Assembly: GCF_027257155.1 (NCBI RefSeq)
Contig: NZ_JAPWDU010000011.1
Coordinates: 17,855-81,854 of the forward strand
Length of the DNA: 64,000 bases
Source of the DNA: Cerasicoccus sp. TK19100
GTDB taxonomy: Bacteria > Verrucomicrobiota > Verrucomicrobiia > Opitutales > Cerasicoccaceae
Reading direction: 5' to 3'
Below the pieces are notes generated by a model, which was given only the letters and a program-made list of their open reading frames with translations, was not told the origin of the DNA and searched no databases. Position numbers and translations under genes: made by a program. Shown piece after piece: positions 1 through 8,956 of the stretch. The number at the start of each line of letters is the position of its first letter. Positions within the stretch are counted from its first letter, which is position 1.

Positions 1-53
1 AAGAAGCCGCCGGACGCGATTTTCTCCGGCACAAAATCCTGGTAAGCAATCAT
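1..53 (-). CDS. Start of an unidentified gene running off the left edge
   Basis: An open frame on the minus strand begins with ATG at 53 and runs off the window edge; the visible residues are MIAYQDFVPEKIASGGF. It is too short to assign. The frame is open to the edge and there is no competing gene, but the only support is the start codon and codon usage like that of the neighbours. Confidence 0.3.
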   Translation of the reverse strand, partial: MIAYQDFVPEKIASGGF

Positions 54-204
54 GATAAACAGATGAGTTTGAGTGATGGACGTGCGTTATATCCTGAGTG
101 TTCCAAAGCGGCATGCCAAGCCGGGAAAGAATCTGCCTTTCATCAGAGAAATTAAGCGCGCATTCATCCTTTATTAATATTGGCCGTGGTATGATGCGGG
201 GGTC

Positions 205-546
205 ATGCAAAAGATACTCGTCATCGAACCAGACAAAGCCTCCCGCCGAACACTACAAAATCTACTGTCATTCATGGGCTACGACGAAGTCGCCGCCGCG
301 GACTGCCAGGAAGCGCTGGAAATCGCCGCCGAACAACGTGTCGACATCATGCTGGTCAACTCATCGATTCCCGCCAACGAATGCCAAAATATGCGCCAAC
401 TGCTGTTCGACGCCGGCATCGAGGTGCGCATCGTCGCCTACGCCGGCTCCGCCAGCGCCGCCAAGATCAGCCAACATGTTGACGACTTCCTGGAGTCCCC
501 GTTTATCGCCAGCGCGCTCAACCAAAAAATCCGCCTCGCGGTGTAA
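205..546 (+). CDS. Degenerate response-regulator receiver domain (pseudo-receiver)
   Basis: A 113-residue single-domain protein with the alternating fold pattern of a CheY-like receiver (beta1 'ILVIE', beta3 'DIMLV', beta5 'DDFLESPF'). In a working receiver the end of beta3 carries the phospho-accepting Asp; here it is Asn52 (VNSSIP). The conserved Lys before the Pro-Phe pair is Ser98 (ESPF), and the acidic pocket near the N-terminus is E8-P9-D10. It therefore probably cannot be phosphorylated in the usual way and would act as a constitutive or protein-protein module. No kinase or output domain lies beside it. A strong terminator follows about 110 bp downstream. The longer overlapping frame starting at 98 has a non-protein-like composition and was not chosen. 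Confidence 0.75.
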   Translation: MQKILVIEPDKASRRTLQNLLSFMGYDEVAAADCQEALEIAAEQRVDIMLVNSSIPANECQNMRQLLFDAGIEVRIVAYAGSASAAKISQHVDDFLESPFIASALNQKIRLAV

Positions 547-653
547 TCGCGCTCAGCTACCGCCGACCGATGCAGCGGCTCGCCAACCCTTTTGTCATGA
601 TCCAACCATCTGTTCTCAACGTTCCTTGATTACGAGATAGAATAGCATCCGCA

Positions 654-690
654 CAAAGAGGGGGTCCAGGGTGCCCCCTCTTTGCTTTTT
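654..690 (+). terminator. Rho-independent terminator
   Basis: An 11-bp perfect stem (654-664 with 674-684, CAAAGAGGGGG against its complement), a 9-nt loop, and a C followed by six T. It closes the pseudo-receiver transcription unit before the M48 lipoprotein gene. Confidence 0.9.
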
Positions 691-765
691 AACGAATCGC
701 CGAGACAGCGTATTTTTTAAGACCGCCGATTGACGGAATACCATTTCTTCCGTTATTTTGGGAGC

Positions 766-1584
766 ATGATGAATCTGCTCAATTCGCGACTCTCCCTACT
801 TTCATTGATACTAGCCGTAGCCGCATTCCTGACCGGTTGCCAAACCGTGGACGAAACCGGCCGCAGCCAGCTAAGCCTCGTCGGCGATACCGAGGTGTCC
901 AGCATGGCCGTCCAGCAGTTCGAGCAGATGAAGTCTGAAATGCCGATCTCCAACGACCCTCAGATGAACGCCCAGCTCCAGCGCGTCGGCAAAAAGATCG
1001 TCGACTCCGCGCGGGCCAACGGCGCAGACCTGCTCCCCTCCGACCAGTGGGAGTTCGTGCTCTTCGAGAGCGATCAAGTCAACGCCTTCGCCATGCCCGG
1101 TGGCAAGGTCGGCTTCTACACCGGCATTTTCCCGCTTTTCGACAGTGATGACGACATGGCCGTCGTCATGGGCCACGAAATTGCCCACGTCTCCGCCGAC
1201 CACGGCCAGGAAAAAGTCTCCCACCAAATGGCCAACCAAATGGCCGGCACCGCGCTCTCGATTGGCCTCGGCATAGGCGGCGTGGACCGCGATTTGAGTC
1301 AGGTCGTCATGGCCAGCTATGGCGCGGGCTCGACGTATGGCTTCATCCTGCCCTACAGCCGCACCATGGAATCCGAAGCAGACCACATTGGCTTAATTTA
1401 CTCTTCCAGCGCCGGTTATGACCCGCGCCGCGCCGTCCCCTTCTGGCAAAAAATGGCTGCCCAAGGCGGCGAGCGCCCCCCGGAGTTTCTCTCCACTCAC
1501 CCCGGCGAAAGCACCCGCATCAAAGCTATCGAAAAGATGATGCCCGAAGTCCTGCCTCTGTATTACAAGGCAACGGGACAGTAA
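766..1584 (+). CDS. M48 family zinc metallopeptidase, lipoprotein
   Basis: Predicted periplasmic, membrane-anchored peptidase of the M48 family (relatives: LoiP, BepA/YcaL), which act in envelope protein quality control. The N-terminus has a signal peptide ending in a lipobox (FLTGC, Cys at about residue 25). The zinc motif HEIAH is at about residues 137-141 and the third ligand lies in ESEADHIG. The open frame extends upstream to a TTG at 730, but a signal peptide and a GGGAG just upstream favour the ATG at 766 or the adjacent ATG at 769. About 272 residues, normal for a single-domain member. No TPR domain is present, unlike BepA. Stands alone between a terminator and the DUF1275 gene. Confidence 0.88.
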   Translation: MMNLLNSRLSLLSLILAVAAFLTGCQTVDETGRSQLSLVGDTEVSSMAVQQFEQMKSEMPISNDPQMNAQLQRVGKKIVDSARANGADLLPSDQWEFVLFESDQVNAFAMPGGKVGFYTGIFPLFDSDDDMAVVMGHEIAHVSADHGQEKVSHQMANQMAGTALSIGLGIGGVDRDLSQVVMASYGAGSTYGFILPYSRTMESEADHIGLIYSSSAGYDPRRAVPFWQKMAAQGGERPPEFLSTHPGESTRIKAIEKMMPEVLPLYYKATGQ

Positions 1585-1630
1585 GGCGCTCCATGCTTTT
1601 GCGCTTCTCTTTGGCGCAGATTCCGCTTCG

Positions 1631-2332
1631 GTGTCAAAGATGCATCAGCTATCACATCGTCAGGTTATTGTCGGGGGTTGCGCACTCGCCTTTGCCGCAT
1701 CTTTTCTGAACACCGGTTTCCTGATTTACAACGGCACTTCCGTAAGTCACCTGACCGGAGACATCTCACGCATCGCATCGGGCATCTTCATCCTGCAGCA
1801 AGACACGATGAACGACCTGTGGATGGTGCTAATCGCCACACTCGGGTTTATTCTGGGAGCCATGAGTTCCGGCTACCTCATCCATCATCCGACACTGGAG
1901 ATCCACATGCCTTATGGGCGGATTTTGACTAGCCTGGGCGTGCTGCTTTTCGTCGCCCACATCCTTTATGCGAAACACGCCATCGTGGCGATCGCCCTGG
2001 GCAGCTTCGCCTGCGGAACGCAAAACGCACTCGCCAGCCGCTATCGTGGCGTCGTCTTGAGGACCACCCACCTCACCGGGCTATTCACCGACCTCGGTAT
2101 CCACCTGGGCATGAAGCTGAGAGGCCATGATATCGAAAACTGGAAAATCGCCATCCCGTTGGTCTTATCAATATCATTTTTCCTGGGCGCGACCACCAGC
2201 TCCGCCTTGATCGTATATACTCAGGCCGACTGGATCCTCTATGCGGCAGTCGGCTATTTCGTCGGTGGACTCGGCTGGAGCATTTACAAGCGCTACTCCC
2301 GATCGCTAAATGACATTTCGCAAGATTCATAG
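1631..2332 (+). CDS. DUF1275 (YoaK-type) multi-pass membrane protein
   Basis: A 233-residue protein with about six hydrophobic segments. The N-terminal segment 'SVSHLTGDISRIA' matches the SHxTGN-like signature of the DUF1275/YoaK family, and the middle has 'CGTQNALASRY' followed by 'RTTHLTG', also typical. The biochemical role of the family is not established; it is an inner-membrane protein. Start is GTG at 1631 or ATG at 1640. It lies 46 bp downstream of the M48 gene and 36 bp upstream of the M20 peptidase, so the three could be cotranscribed. Confidence 0.82.
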   Translation: MSKMHQLSHRQVIVGGCALAFAASFLNTGFLIYNGTSVSHLTGDISRIASGIFILQQDTMNDLWMVLIATLGFILGAMSSGYLIHHPTLEIHMPYGRILTSLGVLLFVAHILYAKHAIVAIALGSFACGTQNALASRYRGVVLRTTHLTGLFTDLGIHLGMKLRGHDIENWKIAIPLVLSISFFLGATTSSALIVYTQADWILYAAVGYFVGGLGWSIYKRYSRSLNDISQDS

Positions 2333-2368
2333 TTTTCAAACCACGACCACTCTGTACATACTGCCGCC

Positions 2369-3742
2369 ATGGCCTTTGACCCGCTTCAATTAATTTCCGA
2401 ATTCGTCAGCCACCCCAGCGTATCCACCGATCCGCAATACGCCGAGGGCATGAAAGGTGCCCGCGAGAGCGTTGCCGCCAAGCTGGAAGCGCTGGGCTTT
2501 ACCGTGGAAACGGTTGATACGCCGCTGCACCCGATAATCCTTGCCGAGCGCGGTGCCGATCATGACGACTGGCCGCACATCCTCGTATATGGCCACTACG
2601 ACGTCCAGCCCGCCGACCCTTTCAATCTGTGGACCACGCCGCCCTTCGAGACCGAGGTGCGCGGTGACCGCATTTATGGCCGCGGTGCCGCCGATAACAA
2701 AGGCCCCATCGCCGTTCAGCTAACCGCACTTTCCCGCGTGCTCGAACGGAATCCCGACCTCCCGCTGCGCATTACCTGGATGATCGAGGGCGAGGAAGAA
2801 ATTGGCAGCCCGAGCTTTGCCGGCTTTCTGGAGAATTATAAAGAGCGACTGAGCAAGGCCGACATGGTCATCCTGTCCGACACCGGCTGCCCGAGCCCGG
2901 ACACCATGGCGATTACCCTCGCCCTGCGCGGCCTGGCACCGATGCAGATCAACGTCACCGGTCCGAAGCAAGACCTGCACTCGGGCATCCACGGCGGCTG
3001 CATTCTCAACCCGCTCCAGGCGCTGATGGAAATTTGCGCGTCCCTGCACAATCCCGACGGCACGATCAACGTCCCGGGCTTCTATGACGACGTCGTCATG
3101 CCGCAAGACTGGGAACGCGACGAGCTGGCCAAGCTCCCCACCTCCGAGGAGGACTACCGCAAATTCCTCGGCGTGGACGAATTTCACTGCCCGCCCGGCC
3201 TCAACTGCTTCGAAGGCACCCGCTTTGCCCCGACACTGGAGTTTAACGGCATCGGCGGCGGCTACCAAGGTGAGGGCGAAAAGACCGTCATCCCGTCCAA
3301 GGCGTTCGCCAAGATCACCTGTCGCCTCGTGGCCAACCAGGACGCCGACAAGATTCAAAAGCTACTCGCCGATACCATTATGGAGCGCGCCCCCAAGGGC
3401 GTGAAGGTCGAGCTCGACATCCACTCCGGCGGCCCGGCCTACCAGGTGATCCCGCCGGGCAAGGGCGGCACCGCGCGCGACGGCTCCACCAAGAGCCGCG
3501 CATTCGAAATCGCCGAGAAGGCCATCCCCGACATCTGGGGCCAGGCCCCGGTTTACCTCCGCGAAGGCGGCAGCGTGCCGATCATCGGCGACATCAAGGA
3601 AACCCTTGGCCTCGACTCGCTCATGCTCGGCCTCTTCACCAAGGAGGATAACCTCCACGCCCCCGATGAATCCATGCACTGCAAGATCATCGAACGCGGC
3701 GCGGCGCTCTATGAGCGGTTGTTTGAAGATTTGGCGAAGTAG
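2369..3742 (+). CDS. M20 family dipeptidase
   Basis: A 457-residue cytosolic zinc exopeptidase of the M20 family, similar in layout to CNDP2/Dug1-type dipeptidases. The metal-site residues are visible: H76 and D78 in GHYDVQ, bridging D109 in GRGAADNKG, the catalytic/ligand pair in GEEEIGS (142-144), a DTG at about 171 and a late His in NLHAPDES. The central insertion is the dimerisation (lid) domain. No signal peptide. It probably cleaves short peptides for amino-acid supply. It ends just before the RAYT repeat element, so the repeat may serve as its transcript end. Confidence 0.88.
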   Translation: MAFDPLQLISEFVSHPSVSTDPQYAEGMKGARESVAAKLEALGFTVETVDTPLHPIILAERGADHDDWPHILVYGHYDVQPADPFNLWTTPPFETEVRGDRIYGRGAADNKGPIAVQLTALSRVLERNPDLPLRITWMIEGEEEIGSPSFAGFLENYKERLSKADMVILSDTGCPSPDTMAITLALRGLAPMQINVTGPKQDLHSGIHGGCILNPLQALMEICASLHNPDGTINVPGFYDDVVMPQDWERDELAKLPTSEEDYRKFLGVDEFHCPPGLNCFEGTRFAPTLEFNGIGGGYQGEGEKTVIPSKAFAKITCRLVANQDADKIQKLLADTIMERAPKGVKVELDIHSGGPAYQVIPPGKGGTARDGSTKSRAFEIAEKAIPDIWGQAPVYLREGGSVPIIGDIKETLGLDSLMLGLFTKEDNLHAPDESMHCKIIERGAALYERLFEDLAK

Positions 3743-3758
3743 GGGAACGAAAAGTATG

Positions 3759-3833
3759 AAGGAACGCGAACCTCTGTGTTCGCCTACACTCCATCTAACT
3801 GAAACAGTGCGAACACAGAGGTTCGCGTTCCTT
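3759..3833. repeat. REP-like hairpin, left copy beside RAYT
   Basis: Perfect 25-bp inverted arms (3759-3783 and 3809-3833) around a 25-nt loop. Read on the minus strand, the palindrome beginning GCGAACACAGAG is directly preceded by GTAG, the tetranucleotide that flanks classical REP palindromes. A nearly identical copy in inverted orientation lies on the other side of the transposase gene. Confidence 0.92.
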
Positions 3834-3876
3834 TCTCCTCCCTCTTCACAGCCTAGCACCCACCGATACATGTCCC

Positions 3877-4476
3877 ATGAAAGGCTGGCACTCCAGAGGC
3901 TATCTACCGCATCTAGACAACCCGGAGAAGATACAGCACGTTACACTTCATTTGGCGGACAGCATTCCACTGAAAGCGATTCGCCGCATTGATGAAGCGA
4001 TAAAACTGGCCCCCGAGAATAAACGTGGCATCGAAAAACTGCAACGCCTCCACGACTACTTGGACGCAGGTTATGGCTCCTGCTGGCTAAAGCATGGACA
4101 ACTCGCTGACATCGTCGCGAACTGCATCAAGTTTTTTGACGGAGAACGCCTAGACTTGCACGCCTTTGTCGTCATGCCGAATCATGCCCATGTCCTCTTT
4201 CGCCCCTACCCCGACTGGTCGATGCAGAAAACGGTATCCAGTTGGAAGAGTTTTAGTGCACGCGAAATAAAAGCTTGGCTCTTCGACAACGGCCACGGAG
4301 ATAAACTCGGCGATGGACCACTCTGGCAGCCCGAATACTGGGACCGCTATATCCGCGACGAGTCCCACTATAAGCGCGTCGTAGATTACATACACCAAAA
4401 TCCAGTCAAGGCGGGCCTCTGCCAACGCGCCGAAGACTGGCCTTGGAGCAGTGCCGCGGACATACGTGAAGCATGA
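3877..4476 (+). CDS. REP-associated tyrosine transposase (RAYT, Y1/HUH family)
   Basis: A 199-residue single-stranded-DNA transposase of the RAYT (TnpA-REP) group, related to IS200/IS605 Y1 transposases. The N-terminus has the typical RGYLPHLD opening. The HUH motif is H103-A-H105 in VVMPNHAHVLF, and the catalytic tyrosine is in Y171-IHQNPVKAGL near the C-terminus. RAYTs nick and rejoin REP hairpins with a GTAG or similar guide beside the palindrome. The gene is bounded by two 75-bp hairpins in inverted orientation; the stop codon's last base is the first base of the right hairpin. It appears intact, so it may be active or domesticated. Confidence 0.93.
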   Translation: MKGWHSRGYLPHLDNPEKIQHVTLHLADSIPLKAIRRIDEAIKLAPENKRGIEKLQRLHDYLDAGYGSCWLKHGQLADIVANCIKFFDGERLDLHAFVVMPNHAHVLFRPYPDWSMQKTVSSWKSFSAREIKAWLFDNGHGDKLGDGPLWQPEYWDRYIRDESHYKRVVDYIHQNPVKAGLCQRAEDWPWSSAADIREA

Positions 4477-4550
4477 AGGAACGCGAACCTCTGTGTTCGC
4501 ATTGTTTCAGTTAGATGGATTGTATGCGAACACAGAGGTTCGCGATCCTT
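4476..4550. repeat. REP-like hairpin, right copy beside RAYT
   Basis: Arms 4476-4500 and 4526-4550 (25 bp, one mismatch) around a 25-nt loop. The loop matches the reverse complement of the left copy's loop at 22 of 25 positions. Here the tetranucleotide before the palindrome is GTAT rather than GTAG. Confidence 0.92.
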
Positions 4551-4574
4551 CGGGGTTACGTTCTATTGACCACG

Positions 4575-6221
4575 CTACTTGTCAGTGCGCCAAATGCCAA
4601 TGATCGTCGTGACTCCGAGAAACATCGCGGCGATCATGAGCAACATCGCAAAGCCCGGATAACCGAATATCTGAAATTCCGTTTCGATGCGCATCATCAA
4701 CGCGGCACCAATGATGAGCGCTGCAGTAATCACGCCCACCGTGATGCGGTTGGCAATTTTCTGAAAACCTTGAATCAGCGCGGTCTCATCAATCACGTCG
4801 GCATCGATGCGAAATTTGTTGTCGGCCAGGTTATCGAGTAAGTTATTCAGCCGGTGGGGTGCCTGCTGCACCAGTTCCTTGAACTCCAGCGCCGCTTCAA
4901 ACAAGTCGCTCGGCTTGAGCGAGCTGACGGTGCGCTTGGCCGCAATCACTTTCAGGTGGGTGCGCGTGGCATTGGAGAGATTAAATTTCGGGGCCAGAAT
5001 CACCGCAATGCGATCCAGATTGAGGAGCGATTTAGCCACCAAAAGAAATTCGCGTGGAATGATGATATGATGATCGGCGCAAATCTGGAAAATTTTCATG
5101 ACCACCGCTCCGAACTGCAACTCCGATACCGTTACGTCATGCTGCCTGGCAATGAGTGACGAAATGTCTGACTGCAGTTCCGCCCGCGCAACCTCATGGT
5201 TGCCCTGATAACCAACATCCAGCAGCGTATTGGTCACGCGCTCGCTCTTATTCTCGGCAATGCCGGAGAAGACCTGATAAAGCGCATCGCTCATCGTTTC
5301 ACTGAGGCGACCAACCATCCCCAGATCGATAAAGGCCATGCGGTTATCCTGAGTGAGCAATAAGTTGCCTGGATGCGGATCCGCATGGAAAAATCCGTCT
5401 GTCAAATATTGCTTTAAAAAGGCGGCCACCAGTTCATCGACCAGCTTCTCCCCATCGACATCCAGCAGGCTGACACCGGATATTTCCGTGACTTTGCTCC
5501 CGTGAATGTAATCCATCGTGATCACTCGCTCAGAACAGAGGGACAAATGCACGCCAGGCGTCATCAACCGGGGGAAGCGCTCAATGTTCTTGGCCAGCGT
5601 TTGCAGGTTCATCACTTCTTTCCGGTAGTTGAGCTCACCAACAATGCTGTCTCGAAAATGATCAACCAAGTCGCACACCCGGTAATTACGCGCCGATTCC
5701 GAGTGTTCACTGGCAAATGCGGCAACCGAATCCAATACATCCAAGTCCTGAATGACTTTTCGACGCACGCCGGGGCGCTGGATTTTGACAATGACCTCCA
5801 CCCCTTCACGGGTCGTCGCGCGGTGTGTTTGACCAAGGGATGCGGCGGCCTCCGGCTCCCGCTTTACTTCGGCGAATGCCTTGTCCAGCGTGATGCCGAA
5901 ATCCTCTTCAAAAGTGGCGCTGATATCTTCAAATGGCACTGGCTCAACGTCGTCCTGCAAGCGTTGGAGCGCATCAATGTAGGGCTTGGCCAGCAAATCA
6001 GTGCGGGTGGACAGCAACTGGCCAAACTTCACAAAGGTTGAGCCCATGCCCTCCAATTGTTTGGCGAATTTTTCCGCATCCTCCGCCATATCACTCGTCG
6101 CCACGCCTTCTGCCGCATTTTGACTGTGGTTGACCATCGGGCCAAAGTGAAACGCAAAAAATTTTGCAAGTTCAGCATAAGTCTTAAGGCGGTGAGGAAG
6201 GTTATTCATAGAGTTCAGCAC
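4575..6221 (-). CDS. ubiB: ABC1/UbiB-family atypical kinase-like membrane protein
   Basis: A 548-residue member of the UbiB/ABC1/AarF atypical kinase family, whose members support ubiquinone (or other quinone lipid) biosynthesis. Motifs in order: the KxGQ region in 'FVKFGQLLSTR', the Ala/Gly-rich loop 'AAASLGQTHRA', the VKIQRPG segment, the catalytic loop HADPHPGN at about residues 279-286 and the metal-binding 'DLGMVGRL' after it. Two hydrophobic helices at the extreme C-terminus anchor it in the membrane, as in bacterial UbiB. The start may be M5 (6209). It stands alone on the minus strand; no other quinone gene is adjacent, so the pathway assignment is by family only. Confidence 0.85.
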   Translation of the reverse strand: MLNSMNNLPHRLKTYAELAKFFAFHFGPMVNHSQNAAEGVATSDMAEDAEKFAKQLEGMGSTFVKFGQLLSTRTDLLAKPYIDALQRLQDDVEPVPFEDISATFEEDFGITLDKAFAEVKREPEAAASLGQTHRATTREGVEVIVKIQRPGVRRKVIQDLDVLDSVAAFASEHSESARNYRVCDLVDHFRDSIVGELNYRKEVMNLQTLAKNIERFPRLMTPGVHLSLCSERVITMDYIHGSKVTEISGVSLLDVDGEKLVDELVAAFLKQYLTDGFFHADPHPGNLLLTQDNRMAFIDLGMVGRLSETMSDALYQVFSGIAENKSERVTNTLLDVGYQGNHEVARAELQSDISSLIARQHDVTVSELQFGAVVMKIFQICADHHIIIPREFLLVAKSLLNLDRIAVILAPKFNLSNATRTHLKVIAAKRTVSSLKPSDLFEAALEFKELVQQAPHRLNNLLDNLADNKFRIDADVIDETALIQGFQKIANRITVGVITAALIIGAALMMRIETEFQIFGYPGFAMLLMIAAMFLGVTTIIGIWRTDK

Positions 6222-6367
6222 AATTAATCAGTAATACTAAACGTATGGCCTCAGATTGCTAATTTTGCAAAATTACGCAGCTGATTCTTTCAATTTATAG
6301 CCACCTTCCAGAAGCCGACGCCGAGCTACCGAACGCCTGACGATTCTAATAAAATCTGCCCCCAGCA

Positions 6368-7105
6368 CTAACGCCGGTGCGTCCAATTCCCGGCGAAGGG
6401 ATTCTGCGGCGATGAATTTTTATCGATAAATTCGCCCTTTTCCAGAAAGGCCAGTATTTGGTCCATCACTTGGCCGTTGAAAACCAGCACCGGGTGCGAA
6501 TCGTGGACGACCGTAAAGTCCGCCATTCCCTCAAGCTTGGTGCTTTCGATGGAGACCACGCCATCGTCCGGGCCGGGAATCATCGACGAGATAAACGGAT
6601 CCAGCCCCTTGCTGCCCGCAATCACGCCCAGCTCGAAATTAGGAGGGCCGAGGCTAGCCAGGGATTCGTTGTCACCAGCGGCCAGGCGCGCACCCGAGGG
6701 CCCAATCGCCCACAGGAAGCCCGGCAGGCCCTGCAGCACATTCACTGCGTCACTGCCGTGATTCGGTGGAGCGATCATTACCACGCGGCCAATGTTGTCC
6801 AGCGGCGCGTCCCGCTGAATCATCCGCAGCACGATGCCGCCCATCGAATGCGTCACAAAATGGACCTGCTCGGCTTCAGCGGTCTCCGCCACAATCCTGG
6901 CGCGCATATTCGCTGAGATCGTTTCGAGCGATTCACTCATTGACGGATAGTCGAGGTTCACCACCAGGTAACCGGCGGCCTCAAGCGTCGACTCAATGTG
7001 GACCATCGTGCCGGAGCTCGCCGCCAGCCCATGCAACAACACCACTGTCTGCTTTTCCGCAAACAGCGCGACCGGTAGCAGCCACAGAAACACAAACCAG
7101 CGCAT
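6368..7105 (-). CDS. Secreted alpha/beta hydrolase (lipase-like)
   Basis: A 245-residue exported serine hydrolase. The ATG at 7105 gives a clean signal peptide (MRWFVFLWLLPVALFA); the open frame extends 21 bases further upstream. The oxyanion segment LLHGLAAS is followed by the nucleophile elbow THSMGG (Ser87). The acid is likely the Asp in PGPDDGVVS and the base is in DSHPVLVFN, giving a lipase-type triad. No lid or carbohydrate module. Substrate unknown; the overall pattern is like bacterial triacylglycerol or acyl-ester lipases. It lies 147 bp upstream of ubiB on the same strand. Confidence 0.82.
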   Translation of the reverse strand: MRWFVFLWLLPVALFAEKQTVVLLHGLAASSGTMVHIESTLEAAGYLVVNLDYPSMSESLETISANMRARIVAETAEAEQVHFVTHSMGGIVLRMIQRDAPLDNIGRVVMIAPPNHGSDAVNVLQGLPGFLWAIGPSGARLAAGDNESLASLGPPNFELGVIAGSKGLDPFISSMIPGPDDGVVSIESTKLEGMADFTVVHDSHPVLVFNGQVMDQILAFLEKGEFIDKNSSPQNPFAGNWTHRR

Positions 7106-7170
7106 TATTTTATCATAACGGCCCACATTGAATTGTCCAACGCGGCTCGTATTTTTGCGCGCCCAGGCGA

Positions 7171-8853
7171 TTAACTGCGCTCCAGAATCAGCTTTCGCTT
7201 GAGCGGACGCACGTGGAGAATCTTCAGCAGCGCCACGAAAATAATGCCAAACAAGGTCGAGGCATACGCTGCCACGAGACTGGCCTGCACAATGCCCATC
7301 GCCAGCATGAGCAGCGAAATCACCGTACCCGACAGCCCCACGTAAAGGCCGAGGTCAAACAGCGGCTCCTCGTTCTCCAGCAGCGTGATGCGCGTCTGCG
7401 CTGGGACAGGGGCCCGCTTCAGCGTGGAAAGCTTCATCAGGCACACGATGTAGATCACCAGCTGCATCATAAAAAAGATGAGCAGGACCAGGACAGTTTG
7501 TTGATCGATAGAAGCGTTCGGCATGGATTCGCCCTCCACTGTGGCGACTTGTGCGGGTAATTCAAATTCTAAAAACAACGCGCCCGGTTCCGTCACCGGT
7601 TGCGCAAAGAGCTGCGGCTCCTGAAAACTGATCACCAGCAGCAGCAGGATTACCCCGACGACCGCATTCTGCATCCAAGCCATACCTGGCGAGTTGCTCG
7701 TCGCCTCCGCGCGGCTCGTGAGCAAGAGCTTCAGCCCCGCCGCCATCAGCATCCCGGCTAAGAGCAGGCCGAGTATTTTCACCACGATCGCCATGGTCCG
7801 CACGTTTGCGCAAAAACTGACCAACACCTGCTCCACGTCTGGGGGCAAAATTTCCGCGCCCGATGCCTGGGCCGCCGGGCCATCGTAGAGCGGCAGCTGA
7901 TTTTCCAGCAGGTAAACCAGCGATTGCTTGCCCCACGGAAAAACCTCCTCCAGGTCAGCCCAGGCCTCGTCGCCAAATTCCTCATAGTAATCCGCCAGCC
8001 AGTCCGGCCGCTGGCTGAGCATCACGACGCCAAACACCAGTGACTCTCGCTCGCCGCTGCGGCGCAGCAAGGTCGTGGCACGCATGAAGGTAACGGGGTC
8101 GCGCGCCAGGCGGGCCCAGGCTCCGAGCGAGGCCCAGTCCAGCCGTTGACCAGCCCCCAGCATCGACATGTAAAACGCCTCCATCCGCGACACCGCCGCG
8201 CCCTCGCCGCTCATCGCCAGTTGCGCCATGGTGGCGACCTCGCGCGCGAACTCCGGCCCGATGAAACCAGCCTGCACGAGCAGCGCGGTGGTCAGGATCG
8301 CGGAGTCCAACGGAGCCCCCGCCGCCGAGGCCACCGGCATAAAGTGCCGCACCCCGTGCATACCCCGCGTTTGCAAAATCTGCTGCACGTTCTGGTTGCG
8401 CGACTCCTGCAAGAGCGCCAGCACCGCCTCGCGGTTATCCCGCTGCGTAAGCAAGCGCTGAAAGGGCATCGGCCCGGCATCGGCCGCCAGCTCCGGCGGA
8501 CGTGGAGCCATCTTCATCACCTGCAATCCGTAGGCCTCGACACTGCCCGTGAGCCGATCCTCCGGGTGCTCGGCCATGAAAGCCGCGATCTGGCCATTGA
8601 GAAATTCCTCGCTCGCCGCATAGGCTTCATCCGAGTTGGGCAGCTGCTGCAAAGCCCGGTTAATCCGCCACGCCGGTCCCTGTTGCCCCTCGACGAGAAG
8701 CAGGTCTGCCGAGGCCGCCGCGGGTTTGCCCTCGGCCCCCACCGCGCGCAGCACCCGGGGTGCCACGGCGTCGAGATACACGGGCAGCATCCAGGCACCG
8801 AGCCCCAAAAGCGAGGCGACAAAGATCAACAGGATGCCCATGACTTTTTGCAT
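7171..8853 (-). CDS. Multi-pass membrane protein of unknown function
   Basis: About 560 residues when started at the ATG at 8853, which directly precedes a membrane segment (MQKVMGILLIFVASLLG); the open frame continues upstream to 9147, but that part is rich in R, C and H and lies antisense to the VanZ start. After a large soluble region (about residues 30-330, helical and Ala/Leu-rich) come about five hydrophobic helices, the last two near the C-terminus, ending in KRKLILERS. I do not recognise a family. It is divergent from the VanZ gene, with about 100 bp between starts, and could share a control region. Confidence 0.7.
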   Translation of the reverse strand: MQKVMGILLIFVASLLGLGAWMLPVYLDAVAPRVLRAVGAEGKPAAASADLLLVEGQQGPAWRINRALQQLPNSDEAYAASEEFLNGQIAAFMAEHPEDRLTGSVEAYGLQVMKMAPRPPELAADAGPMPFQRLLTQRDNREAVLALLQESRNQNVQQILQTRGMHGVRHFMPVASAAGAPLDSAILTTALLVQAGFIGPEFAREVATMAQLAMSGEGAAVSRMEAFYMSMLGAGQRLDWASLGAWARLARDPVTFMRATTLLRRSGERESLVFGVVMLSQRPDWLADYYEEFGDEAWADLEEVFPWGKQSLVYLLENQLPLYDGPAAQASGAEILPPDVEQVLVSFCANVRTMAIVVKILGLLLAGMLMAAGLKLLLTSRAEATSNSPGMAWMQNAVVGVILLLLVISFQEPQLFAQPVTEPGALFLEFELPAQVATVEGESMPNASIDQQTVLVLLIFFMMQLVIYIVCLMKLSTLKRAPVPAQTRITLLENEEPLFDLGLYVGLSGTVISLLMLAMGIVQASLVAAYASTLFGIIFVALLKILHVRPLKRKLILERS

Positions 8854-8956
8854 ACTGAGGGGCAACGTAAGCCCGCGCGGGTGCTCAATCAATGGAAACC
8901 TTCGCGTGATTTGCGACTCGACGCACCGCCCGTCCGCATGGTTATTCAGTGGCCCC

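Noticed and set aside
98..640. 180-codon frame over the pseudo-receiver
   Set aside because: Ser/Arg/Pro-rich composition and no conserved features; the overlapping 205-546 frame has a receiver fold.
6262..6275. AATTTTGCAAAATT palindrome
   Set aside because: It lacks the three-base spacer and CTTTGC ends of the dispersed palindrome, so it was not counted.
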